DNA from: Dastarcus helophoroides
Taxonomy: Eukaryota > Arthropoda > Insecta > Coleoptera > Bothrideridae
Assembly: GCA_028583605.1 (NCBI GenBank)
Contig: CM053328.1
Coordinates: 33,215,578-33,279,577 of the forward strand
Direction of reading: 5' to 3'
DNA: 64,000 nt
In this document: one piece after another, positions 11,988-23,700 of the stretch
Layout of the letters: every line of letters starts with the position of its first letter
Numbering within the stretch: the stretch's first letter is position 1
Translations under genes and position numbers: made by a program
Notes under the pieces: generated by a model
The model's database searches: none
What the model saw: the letters and a program-made list of their open reading frames with translations, nothing else
Told to the model about the DNA's origin: nothing

Positions 11988-12140
11988 GGTGGAACGGACT
12001 GGTCCTTGGTTATCTTCAAAAATTGAAATACAGAATCAGTTTCGCTCTAAAGATGACAGCTTGGCTGTCGAAACGCGTTAGAGCAACCTTTGTTGTGTTT
12101 TTTAATCTTTCTTGGTTTTAGGGGACAAGTTCTGTATTTC
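11988..12140. mobile_element. Palindromic hammerhead-like repeat, copy 4
   Basis: It starts GGTGGAACGGACTGGTCCTT and ends GGGGACAAGTTCTGTATTTC. The plus strand has GCTCT, AAAGATGACAGC, GGCTGTC, GAAACGCGTT and AGAGC, so helix I (GCTCT/AGAGC) is a perfect five pairs, but the expected CTGA of the core reads CTAA. The parallel segment near 13850 lacks this insert, so it was mobile after or during array duplication. Confidence 0.6.
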
Positions 12141-13017
12141 AATAATATTTACATTTTGGTAATAAAATTGAATTTACAAGAATTCTTTTTTTCGAAAATT
12201 CCTAAAAACATCCTTTCATCATTTTTGTTTTTTGTAACATGACGATCTAATTTCGAGAAAACGAAGGAATTTCAGGAAAACCGAAATTTCAAGAAAAATT
12301 CAATTTCGGTATAAAATGCGACATTTCCCTAAACAAAAATATTACATTTTGAGATAAAAGGCGAAAATAAGGCGAATTTTCAAATAAAATATTAAGAAAA
12401 CTGGAGGAATATTGAAAGAAAAAATGATGTTTGAACGAAGAGTCCAAAAAGTTGCATTTTGAGAATTAAATCGAAATTTTGAAAAAAAATCGAATTTAAT
12501 CTAATTTTAAGAGAAAAAGTCGAAATTCCTAGAAAACTTAAATGTCAAACTGCGAAATAAAAATAAAAATTTCGAGAAAGAAGCAAACTTTAAGAAGCCA
12601 GCCAAAATTTCTGAAAAGTCAGACTCAACAAGGATCAAAATCTTCAAAATAAGACAACGTTATGAAAAATAACGGAATTTAAAAAAAAAAATAACTAAAT
12701 TTCGGGAAAACAGTCTAAATTTTGGGAAAAACTGTGAAATGGAGAAGAAGATTAAAATTTTGCGAAGAAAATCCAATTTTAAAAAGTACAATTTTGAGGA
12801 AAATCGTTTGAGGAAAAACCGAATTTTGAAAAAATCAGAATTTTAAGGAAGACATTTTTGGAAAAAAGGGTTTCGAGAATATTAAAATTTCGTTTTTTAA
12901 ATTCGTTTTTATTTCTGAGAATTTCGATTTTTTTTCGAAATTTTCAAAACCAAAAATAAATTGAAAAGAATTCGAAATTTCAAGAAAAAGATCAAAATTT
13001 GGAGAGAAAAATTGGGA

Positions 13018-13185
13018 GAGAGAGAGAGAGAGAGAGAAAAAAAGAGAGAGAGAGAGAGAGAGGAAGAAAGAAAGAGAGAGAGATATGGGGTAGTGGAGGG
13101 GGAGAGGGGGAGGAGAGAGAGAGAGAGAGAGAAAGAAAGAGAGATATGGGGTAGTGGAGGGGGAGAGGGGGAGGAGAGAGAGATC
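13018..13185. repeat. GA-rich microsatellite
   Basis: Long (GA)n tracts with two copies of a block containing GATATGGGGTAGTGGAGGGG, about 60 bp apart. The Arg/Glu-rich open frame across it (12961-13365) is a by-product of the repeat. Confidence 0.85.
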
Positions 13186-14967
13186 GAATTTCGTAAAAAC
13201 GTGGCAATTTCCAGACTAACTGTAAAGCGAATTGGAAGAAAAAAAATGTCAATCGTGAAAAATATTTCTTTTTATTTTGTTTCAATTTTGTCAGTTTTAA
13301 AATTTAGCATAAATTTTTGTCTCAAAGTTTCCTATAGACTCCCAGAATATTTAAATTGTTATTAAAAATGTCAATCCAATTTTTCAAATATGAAGAATTT
13401 TGAAAAATACTCGAAACTTTAAGAGAATGTTCCATTGTAAGTAGAAATTAAGATTAATTTTGGAAAGTCAAATTAAAAAAAGAACAGAAGTTTTGAGAAA
13501 AAGCCAAACATTAAAAAAATTAATCCAAAAAAAAATCAGTTTTTGAAAAATACCTTCGAAATGTCAGGAAAAGATGAAAGTTAAACGAAGATAATTCAAA
13601 ATTTCCAAGTGAAAATTCAATTTTGAGAGGAAAAAGTCGACTAATTTGAAAAGAGACGAATTTCAAGAGAAAATAAAAACAAATTTTAGAAGTTTAAATT
13701 TAAAATAAAAACCCAATCTTTTGGAAAAACTCGAAAATTGTTGAAAATCCGAAGAGTTCAACAGTTTCAATAATCGAATCTTGCAAAAAAATTTGCAATT
13801 TTCAGAAAACGCCGAATTTTGAAAATTTGAGAAATTTATTTACATTTTGGTAAAGAAATTAAATTTACAAGAATTCTTTTTTTTTCGAAAATTCCTAAAT
13901 ATATCCTTTCATCATTTTTGCTTTTTGTAACACGCCGATATAATTTGGAAAAAACGGACGAATTTCAGGAAAAACCGAAATTTCAAGAAAAATTCAATTT
14001 CGGAGTAAAATGCGACATTTTCAGAAAATGAAACATTGCATTTTGAGATAAAAGACGAAAATAAGGCGATTTTAAATAAAATATTAAGAAAACTGGAGGA
14101 ATATTGAAAAAAAAAACGATGTTTCAACGAAGAGTACAAAAAGTAGCATTTTCAGAACAAAATCTAAATTTTGAGAAAAAACGAATTTAATCTAATTTTA
14201 AGAGAAAAAATCGAAATTCCTGGAAAACTGAAATGTCAAATTGCGAAATAAAAACCAAAATTTCGAGAAAAAAGCAAACTTTAAGAAGCCAGCTAAAATT
14301 TCTGAAAGGTCAAGAAGGATCAAAATCTTCAAAACAAGACAATGTTATGAAAACCAACGGAATTTCAAAAAAAAAAATAACGAAATTTCGGGAAAACAAG
14401 TCTAAATTTAAGGAAAAACTTCAAAAAGTAGCATTTTCAGATTCAAATCGAAAATTTGAGAAAAATCAAATTCGAGAGTCGAAATTCCTAGAAGACTTGA
14501 ATGTCATACTGCGAAATAAAAACCAAAATTTCGAGAAAAAAGCAAACTTTAAGAAGCCAGCCAAAATTTCTAAAAAGTCAGGCTCGAAAGGGATCAAAAT
14601 CTTCAAAACAAGGCAATATTATGAAAAATAACGGAATTTAAAAAAAATAACGCAATGTCGGGAAAACAGTCTAAATTTTGAGAAAAACTTTGAAATGGAG
14701 AAGAAGATTAAAATTTTGCGAAGAAAATCAAATTTTAAGAAAAACAATTTTGAGGAAAATCGTTTATAGAAAAAAACGAATTTTGAAAAAATCAAAATTT
14801 TAAGAAAAAGTCTTTTTTGAACAAAAGGGTTTTGAGAATATTGAAATTTCGATTTTTAAATTCGTTTTTATTTCTGAATATATCCATTTTTTCTCGGAAT
14901 TTTTGAAATCAAAAACGAATTTAAAAGAATTCGAAATTTCAAGAAAAAGATCGAAATTTGGAGAGAA

Positions 14968-15075
14968 AAATCGAGTGACAGAGTGAGGGGGCGGGGAAGG
15001 AGAGAGGGTGAGGAGGAGAGAGTGGTGAGGAGAGAGGGAGGGGGGAGAGAGAGGGAGGAGAGAGATGGGAGAGAA
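14968..15075. repeat. GA/GGA-rich microsatellite
   Basis: An irregular purine tract of GAGAGG, GGGGG and GAGGAG words. It stands at the equivalent position in the second copy of the array-2 duplication and has diverged from the first by slippage. Confidence 0.75.
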
Positions 15076-16639
15076 TTGGAATTTCGAGAAAGGTGGATTT
15101 AAACTTTAAAAATATTCATTTCAATTTTCTTGCAATTTTTATCCTTCTACAAAATTTACAAAATCTCAAAAAAAAAATCATTTTGAAAATTTTTAGATGA
15201 ATATTTTTAGTTTTTTAATCAAAAGAAAGACCAAATTTCCAGGAAAAAGGTAAATTTTAATAATGAAACCGAAATTTGTAAAGTCAAAATTAAAAAAAAA
15301 ACTCCAAATTTAAAAGGCAAATTTTGCAATTTTCGAAGAAATCGACAAATTTTGAGATAAAAGTTTAAAATTTTGAGAAGATCGAGTTTAATAAAAGAAT
15401 AAGAAGAAGTTGAATAATAGGAAGTTGAATTTTAAGAATAAACTTTAAATTTCAACAGAAAAAGGCAAATTCTCTGAAAAAAGACGAATTTTGCTAAAAA
15501 GTCAATAGATTAATAAACAATCAGAATTTCGAGAAAATGTCGATATCTCAAAGGAAGGGCGAACTTGAAGAAGAAATGGAATTTTTTTAGTTGAATATAA
15601 ATTTTTGTTTAGCTGCTAGAGCCAGGGGAAGGGGAAGGATCAAGCGCCCTATCCCTTCCTATTCTAGCTATGGCTATAGTAAATTTCGAGAAGAAAGCAA
15701 ACTTTAAGAAACCAGCCAAAATTTATGAAAAGTCAAGTCAAAAAGGATCAAAATCTTCAAAACAAGACAATGTTATTAAAAATAACGGAATTTCAAAAAA
15801 AAATAACGAAATTTCGGGAAAACAGTCTACATTTTGAGAGAAATTTCGAAATGGGGAAGCAGATTAAAATAAAATATTAAGAAAACTGGTGGAAGATTGA
15901 AAGAAAAAACGATGTTTGAACGAAGAATCCAAAAAGCAGCATTTTGAGAATTAAATCGAAATTTCGACAAAAACGAATGTAATCTAATTTTAAGAGAAAA
16001 AGTCGAAATTCCTAGAAAACTTTAATGTCAAATTGCGAAATAAAAATAAAAATTTCGAGAAAAAAGCAAACTTAAAGAACGCAGCCAAAATTTCTAAAAA
16101 GTCAGACTCGAAAAGGATCAAAATCTATAAAACAAGACAATGTTATAAATATATAATAATTTTATCTTTCTACATAATTTACAAAATTTCAAAATTTTTA
16201 GATAAATATTTTTAGTTTTTTAATCAAAAGAAAGACCAAATTTGCAGAAAAAAGGTTAATTTTAATAATGAAGCTGCAATTTGTAAAGTCAAAATTACAA
16301 AAAAAATCCAAATTTAAAAAACAAATTTTGCAATTTTCGAAGAAATCGACGAATTTTGAGATAAAAGTTCAGAATTTTGAGAAGATCGAATTTAATAAAA
16401 GAAGTTGAATTTCAAGAATAAACTGAAAAAAGACGAATTTTGGTAAATAGTCGAACAGTCGAAATTTCGAGAAAATGTCGATATCTCCAAGAAAGGGCGA
16501 ATTTGAAGAAGAAATTGAAATTTTTTAGAAAAATTGTCGTCAGTTGAATATAAATTTTGGTTTAGCTGCTAGAGCTAGGGGAGGGGGCGGGATCAAGCGC
16601 CCTACCCCTTCCTATTCTATCTATGGCTATGGTCTATGG

Positions 16640-17773
16640 CTGCCTCCTAACACTTCTTTCCAAATACAAACAATAGAAAGTCACAAGATGAGAAATCTAG
16701 AATATACAGCGAGTGTTCCAACGATTTAGAGTAGATTTATTCCAATTTTGATTCGTGAAGTAATTCCTCACTGCCTATGTCTCTTTTTTCTCCATAAGCA
16801 AGTTCAACTTAATGGAAGCAGTAAATGGGAGCTTAAATGTTATTTCGAGGGAGAAGTTATGCATTTATTTTTTTTTGTAAAAAGCATTCTACATTATTAA
16901 CTATATTTCTGTTTTCTCTCTTCCCTTCTTTTTGTAGGAATTATTTTTTATTTATCCAGCCAAGCACTAAGTCAAAGAAACAGTGAATTCGGTGACTGGT
17001 TTGAATCTTAAGTTGCCTTCTTTTAAGGGCAAAAGTTTAGATTTTGATCCACAGAAAAACATTTAGAAAATAGTGAATCTTATAGAATTTTTTACAAATA
17101 AAGAGACTAAATGCTCAAGACAAGAAATGGTTGAAATTACAATATAAAACTAAGGATATCTAAATAAAACTGAGTTCCGATTTTATTCAACATGGTATAT
17201 GTTAACCACTGATAGACCAATCTATTTACAATAAAAGAATAATTAAACCATGCCATGTACCATTAGTAATACATTACTTGTAGTAGATCCTACTATTTAT
17301 AGAATTATACCGATTTTATTTATTGATTGTGGATTTCTAACTGATTCTTATTTGTTTACAGGGTAGTAAAAGCATATTTCATGGCGTAGGTGAGTAGTTA
17401 GAAAATAGATTTAAAAATAAAATACCTTCAAAACTGATCAAAAACCGTTTGACTCAAGCACCCAAACTACCAATCCAGGATTAAATCTTGTTAGCGAACT
17501 TCTTAAAATTAAAAGTTTGGCATCCTCTTTCTTTAATTTAGTTTTATTTTACCTCTATCAAAATTGCCCATATTTTATGATCTATAAGATCCTCACGAGA
17601 AAATACAAGTTCATCATGACTGTATGCTCAATTAACTAACCAATTAGTGAACAAATGGTGCCACTCATATAAGGAAATATTCTTTAAAACTTTTTCATTC
17701 AACTTTTTGATATTAATCAATATATTGCTAAATGGACACACATTATTTTGGTAATAATGTCTCCCTTTTGCAG
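16640..17773. other. Upstream region of the bromodomain gene; possible 28-bp 5' exon at 17362-17389
   Basis: No coding region is evident. A candidate non-coding exon at 17362-17389 is framed by a good acceptor (TTGTTTACAG) and a donor (GTGAGTAG). It could be a 5' UTR exon of the gene whose first coding exon opens at 17774. A transcript would be needed to confirm it. Confidence 0.3.
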
Positions 17774-17795
17774 AATACGTGTGGCTGACAAATTC

Positions 17796-20700
17796 ATGGA
17801 ACAAAACAGGCAAGATTCAAATACGCAACAACAAAATGTGCATCTCCACATGCATCAAGTAGTTTGTGGTTGTCATGGAAATATATACCCCACACCTACA
17901 TACTACCAAACCGTTAGTTATCGTTCTCCACCACCTCCATTGGTTCCATATACGCCTCAACAGCTAACAAGACCATTTCTTCAACATTACCAGTATACAC
18001 AATTTAATCAATATTCTGTACCTGTACCATCGGTTGCCTCAAGCAGTACCACATCAGTTTACTCTCCCGCCAATCAATCTGAGATATTTGGTGCATCGTG
18101 CAGAGAGAGAAGAGACCGATGCGACAACCAGGAAGATCCCATGGAGAGTGAAAAACCAAATGAAAGCTCCGGTTACGACTACGGACATGTCTCTCCTCCG
18201 CCCAATAAGGAGCTTTTTACGGTAAATTTTAACCAACTGTTACTAACTCTAGTACCAAGTGAGTTAATTTTATCAAGGACTTTATACTAACAAAGTCTTT
18301 GAATTAGAATCAGACAAACCAGGTCAAATCCAATTAGCTTTGGGATGTAGGCTGCGCAAAGAAAGTTGATCGTGTTATAGAATCATCATCAAGTTATCGA
18401 TCATAAAGTAATAAAAACACCTCATTATCCAACAAAATATTTATGATTAAATCAAAAGATCATCCCTTTATTAGAGTATTTATCTTTAGTATTCTATCAG
18501 TGCTTGGAATTTTTGCTTGCTTTGTAATTTGTAAATCACATTTAGACGCTTTGTGGAGATGGCTCCAAAGCAAGGTACCTAAGAGAGAACTATACTAATA
18601 AATAATTCCGTAAGATTGGTTGGTCATCTTACCTGATTCTTAGTCCTGATTGATCTATCAAGTGCTACACTATCAAGTGTTATTCATCCCCCAAGAGTGA
18701 TGAGTTTTCTCACTGTTAACTGTAATGGCTTTGTAAAAAATCTCTTTAAAGCTACTAAATCGTCGCATCCAATTTTTAATCTAGTAACGTGTTCCAGAGT
18801 TCCGAAGAAAACGTGACTGAAAATTTCGTTAAATATTTGGAGAGAAGCTGCATCACAGCAGAGCAGATCGCTCACAGGAACAGAAACCGCCCATGTTTCC
18901 GAAATATACAAAATCTTTGTATTCGAACAAGATCCGAAATACTAAAACCATGCACCACCGTTTCGAATATCCATTCACAAGGTATACCATGGGCAACTAA
19001 GGATTTCATCTACGCCTTTGTGCGCCTTACAAATTGTTGGCATATTCTAAGGGGATATTGGGAAAATCGGGATGGTTCTGCTATTGGAAAAATAACCAAA
19101 GAACTTACTCCTGAATTTCGTGAATGCTACATAAGATGGGAGAAGGAAACCATGGAACTTGCTGCTCAGTTGACTAATATATTTTACAATTTGGATACCA
19201 ACTTAAACACACCGCTGAATACCGGGATTGTGCACGCAGCTAACAATCTGATTCCCTCACAGGTAGCACAAAAATATTTAGTCGTCTTATTGTTTAATAC
19301 GCTCTTGACCGATCTTTGTTAATTGTCTACAATTAAACTAAACGACTAATTATGATAACTTTAAGTCTTATCAATGTTTGTACTTATTAAAACTTATCAA
19401 TATGAACAATGTTTCCTCAAGAATGAAGGTGCATTTATATAGAAATTATTTAGTATATAAAATAAACTTGTGAGTCATAAAACATGTCATAGTTTGTCCC
19501 CAAAGCTAGTAGCTATGGTAGCAGTAGTAGCTGGAAAATCTCGCATTCTATGATCTTTGAAAATTGCACTTATTACATCCCATTCTACTAATTTTGAACA
19601 AAATCGACTTTTTAAATCTTTGACGTTTTCAAAAAAAAAGTACGAACATTTTCGACGTTAACGTTCTTCTTAGGTTTTCTTCTACAGTGTTTTCCAACCT
19701 TTTTTTTGAATGTGACACATGTTGGTAGTTGTAAAAAAAAGCGACGCACATTAATCGCCTAAAAATTGTTGACTACCAAAAAAAATTTTCTCACGAGCGC
19801 TCAATAAATTTGACAACCAAAAAAAAGAAACGTCCCACACATTTTGATGACTAATAATAGGTTCTGTAAAATTGCTAAGATTTTATATTTTGGCAGCGTA
19901 CTTCCGGGCGACACACCGGTTGGGAAACACTGTTCTAGCAGATCGTCAAATTAAGTGAGCTTATTTAAAAATATTCTTTTTCAGGTAAATATTTTGAAAA
20001 CCGCCGAATTTGCGAAAAAAGCTACTTCCGTTGAAACCTTAACCACCACCTCACTTAACATTTCTTCCAACGCAACCACTTTCAATGGTAGCAGCAGAGG
20101 TTTGATCCATTTGCCAAGTACTACCGAGACAGTTGATCAAGCGAATCAAACGTGCACTGGCGATTTCTATTCCAAACCAGAAGTAGAATGCTTGGTTATT
20201 GAAAATTCCGAAGACGAAGGCGAAACTAATAGAGTTTATATGAAACCTGGAAGTTACAGCGTGCCAAAAAGAGCTGTTTCGAATAACGCAGAAGCCCCCG
20301 TTACAAACGGAAGTCCCAGAACCATCGAGTTCCTAGATACTGCCCAAAATGTAAACAAAGTGATGGAAGCGGCAAGTGATCGCTACTGGACAAATGTACA
20401 GTCGAAGAAAATATTAGCCAAGCAAAAGGAGGAAATTGAGGTAATATTTAATAACATGTCACTCATTGTTTATTGGATTTTTCTTCACGAGTTGATTCCG
20501 ACACAAATTTAGACGTAAATTAACTTTTGTTAAGGATAAATATAGTTTTAAGGGTTGAGCCATAAATCGCTATTGATAAATTAAGATCCAACGCAATTGC
20601 TGCTTGGGGCAATCTATAAGAGATTTTTTTTTAAGTTTAATCCACTCGCAAAGGATAACCCCATTATGCTTTCAAAGTACTGCGAGTAGGATGCTGAAAC

Positions 20701-23700
20701 AAGGATAGATGGCGATGAGCCGCCTTCTTAAACAAGGATAGGTTGTAATTTTTGGGGAAAATTCCTTTCGGTAACAAGTTCCATAACTTGGAAGTTCTAT
20801 AGAAAAAAGAGTCTCCGTAGACAGAAGTCCTCACTGTGTCAAGATGGACCACACAGGAATTTGCTGCCTCCAATTGTCTAGTATACCTCAAGAATCTTGC
20901 CCTTGGGGGGATCAATCCTATTAGTTCCGGCGAGCATCTTTCATGATAGTACTTGTAGAAAAGAGACAAGTCACCAAGCATACGCCTGTGCTCTAGTGTT
21001 TCGAGAAAACCGGTCAAACTCTCGAATTGCTCTTCTTTGAATTGAATCCAAAAGAGCTAAAGTAGCTTTGGGGCTGAACTCCAAACATGAGAACAGTATT
21101 GGCTAGTGTTGGCCTAACTTCAGCTTTGTATAGTGTTAATAGCTGATGAGATGTGAAGTACTTTTTAGCTCTAAAAAGAAAGCCTAGCTTCTGAGACGCG
21201 GATTTGGGAATGGCGCGCACATGATCGTCCCAAGAGAAATTAGTGCTCGCATTCACTCCTAGGATAGATAGATTAGATCCCATGGAAAGGATTTTACCAT
21301 CCATGAATATGTTTGTTGCATTATTCCTTGATGTTTTCTTAGAGAAAACCGCGGCCTGAGTTTTTGAAGCGTTGAAGTCGACCAAATTGTTCTTACTTCT
21401 TCTATAAGAGATTACCGATCCTTAACAGAAGTTAAATTTAGATTTGTAGAGCAAAGCATCTGGCGAAGAAAAAGCCAATAAACAATAAGTGACATGAACA
21501 CAACTTCGCAAGGAAGATATCGATGACACATTTCACTTTAAAAATCCTTGATTATTCTTAATTGCAGCACTCTCAATTCAACGTGCAAAAATGGTTGATA
21601 ACAAGTCAATTTTCGGATTACGATAATACATCTACCAGGTCTTCTTCCCCTCCGAATATTGTGCCGTACTTTGTTGATCAGGCCCCGAACCAATTCGGCG
21701 ACTTGTCTTCCAGCAATCTCTCAACTGCGGATGTTTCGCCTCAAAAATCCTCTTACACCGTCCTTCAAAGAGATAAGAATCAAACGGGTCTGTCACAAAG
21801 CAAAACTCACAATGGAAAAGTTGATATGACGTTGCGAAATTACCGGCGAAAAAGCGACGTGAAGAAGGGGAACAAAGCAACATATGAAGATAAAATGGGC
21901 GGCTTGACAGATACTGCCATTGATACATTGGAGAAAATAATATCTGAACTAAGAACAACAGAATTCACCGAATATCTTGTGGAGCTGAAAGTAGTAAGTA
22001 AATTACTTTTGGAATTAAAAAAAAAAGGTACAACTATTATGTATATATATAATAAAAATTTAGAAAAATAACGAAGATTGAAGCAACTGTATCTGAATTA
22101 GAAAAATATTGAATTTTTTTCCCAGCAAAAACCATTTTTGTCTTTCTAATTACACCAGGAGCCATTGGGACGAATAACTAATAAGTACTTACTCTGCTGA
22201 AGAAGCGTTGCCCCAAATAGAAATCTGGTATCGTAGGAAGGCATTAATGCATTCGTAATATAAAAATACCGAAATACATAAAAAAGAAACATTTATTCTA
22301 TTTTAGGTTGATCAACTTCCAGCCACAAACTTAGATTTAATATCAAGCAAATTAAGGAACAGACAATATAAATACGTGAACGAAGTAATCCGAGACATAT
22401 ATTACATAGTTAACTTTTACTCCATGTATTACGGGGTAAGTACAATTGTTTTGGACCGTATGGTTTTTCTAAAGAAATGATTAAATAAACACTGCGACTT
22501 TTTATTAAATGTCCACTTAATTGATTAGCATTCAATACATACGTTATGGTTTAAAGCAGTTTGACCAACCAGAATCAGGCCCGTAACCTGGGGGGGGGGG
22601 GGGTAGGGGCCTGCAGCCCACCCCCCGAAATTTTTTGCCTTCATCCTAGATAGAACTGAATTTTCCAGATGTGCGACCTTTTTAAAAACCATTTTTAATG
22701 GATCATTTTGTTTTCGTACCGAAATGCAAGGTTGTTTTTTTTTCAAATTTGGCGCAATTTCTTTTTATTAGAGACCGGATTTTAAGCACAATCAAGCAAA
22801 GTAAAAAGGTAAGCAAAATGTTAAATTAGGCAAAAACGGAAAGCTAAAGAAGGCACCAAAAAGGTAAAATACTCTTAAAGCATGAACAGGCCAAAACTAA
22901 CAATTAACAAAAAAAAAACATTTTAATATTTTTGTCGAAATTAGAAAAAAATAATAGATTTTAGGTTATATTCAGGATATTCAGAAGGAGTATAACATTT
23001 TCAAATGAAGAAGCTCTTAAAATTTCGAGTTCATTTTCGAATTTTTGCCCTAAACCTTAAAATTTTTACCTTAAATTCATTCAAATTTTTTACAAAATTT
23101 TGACATTTAAATCTGAGATTTCGTTTCTAGAAAAATTTAAACTTTTCTTGAAATTTCTTTTTTTTTATTTGAAATTTCAATCTTACGTTTTGAATTTTAT
23201 TAAAATAATGTTGAATTTGCAAGTTTTTTAAGCTTATATTCCCTATTTTGAAAAAAAATTCAAATTTTGAGAAGAACTGGAAATTTATACAAGCGATTTT
23301 TCGAGATTTTACACGAAATTTTGAGAAAAACTTGTATTTTGTGATAATAGTTTTATAGTTTTGGAATTTAAAAATTTAAACTTTTAATTCCAATTTTTGA
23401 ATAAAATTTTGAATGTTAGGCCTTTTACTAAAAAATAAAAATATCTTATAGGCCATTATTTTGAGAAGATAGTTTTTAATAAGTTATTTTTATGAATTTC
23501 TTCTATAATTTTTCTAACATGGCGATTGAACTTTAAAAAAAATGTCTAAAATGTCGATTCTTTTATAAATTTCGAGTTTTACACTAAAACTTGAACATTT
23601 TTACGTTGGAAAATTCAGGATTTTATTAATAACCTTAACCCATCAGCTTAATTCGAAATTGTTTGTTATGAAGTTGATTTGTTTATATTTCGATGACGAT

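Larger units (their letters stand above)
10289..15075. repeat. Segmental tandem duplication inside array 2
   Basis: Segment 10289-13180 is repeated as 13183-15075. Both start at a GAATTTCGTAAAAACGTGGC anchor, continue through TTAGCATAA and TTTCCTATA, then ATATTTAAATTGTTATTAAA, TTTACAAGAATTCTTTTTT and a purine microsatellite at the end. The first copy is longer because it carries two insertions (10437-11345 and about 11988-12140) that the second lacks. A further partial duplication lies at 14160-14370 and 14440-14640. Confidence 0.75.
9858..16639. repeat. Degenerate AAATTTTGAAAAAG array 2, possible large non-autonomous hAT-like element
   Basis: A 6.8-kb block of the same AT-rich quasi-periodic sequence as array 1. 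Its left edge, CATGGACGTATGCAGGAT followed by a G run, resembles hAT-type termini. Its right edge, TTCTATCTATGGCTATGG, is a rough inverted match. Six flanking bases, CTGCCT, occur just outside both edges, which suggests an eroded target duplication but does not prove one. The block contains duplicated segments, two purine microsatellites and two later insertions (10437-11345 and about 11988-12140). A related terminus-like motif (CTGCTAGAGCCAGGGGAAGG...CTAGCTATGGCTATAG) is repeated at 15606-15680. Confidence 0.45.

Noticed and set aside
12961..13365. 134-codon Arg/Glu-rich open frame and its 97-codon Leu/Ser antisense partner
   Set aside because: Both are read straight through a (GA)n microsatellite and its flanks, so the open frame is an artefact of composition.
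14233..14631. 132-codon Lys-rich open frame
   Set aside because: It lies entirely in array 2 and repeats itself (KTKISRKK... and KNQNFEKK...) as the DNA segment is duplicated; no domain, no splice context.
20664..21385. Considering the LINE frames as exons of the bromodomain gene
   Set aside because: They are on the opposite strand and carry reverse-transcriptase thumb motifs.
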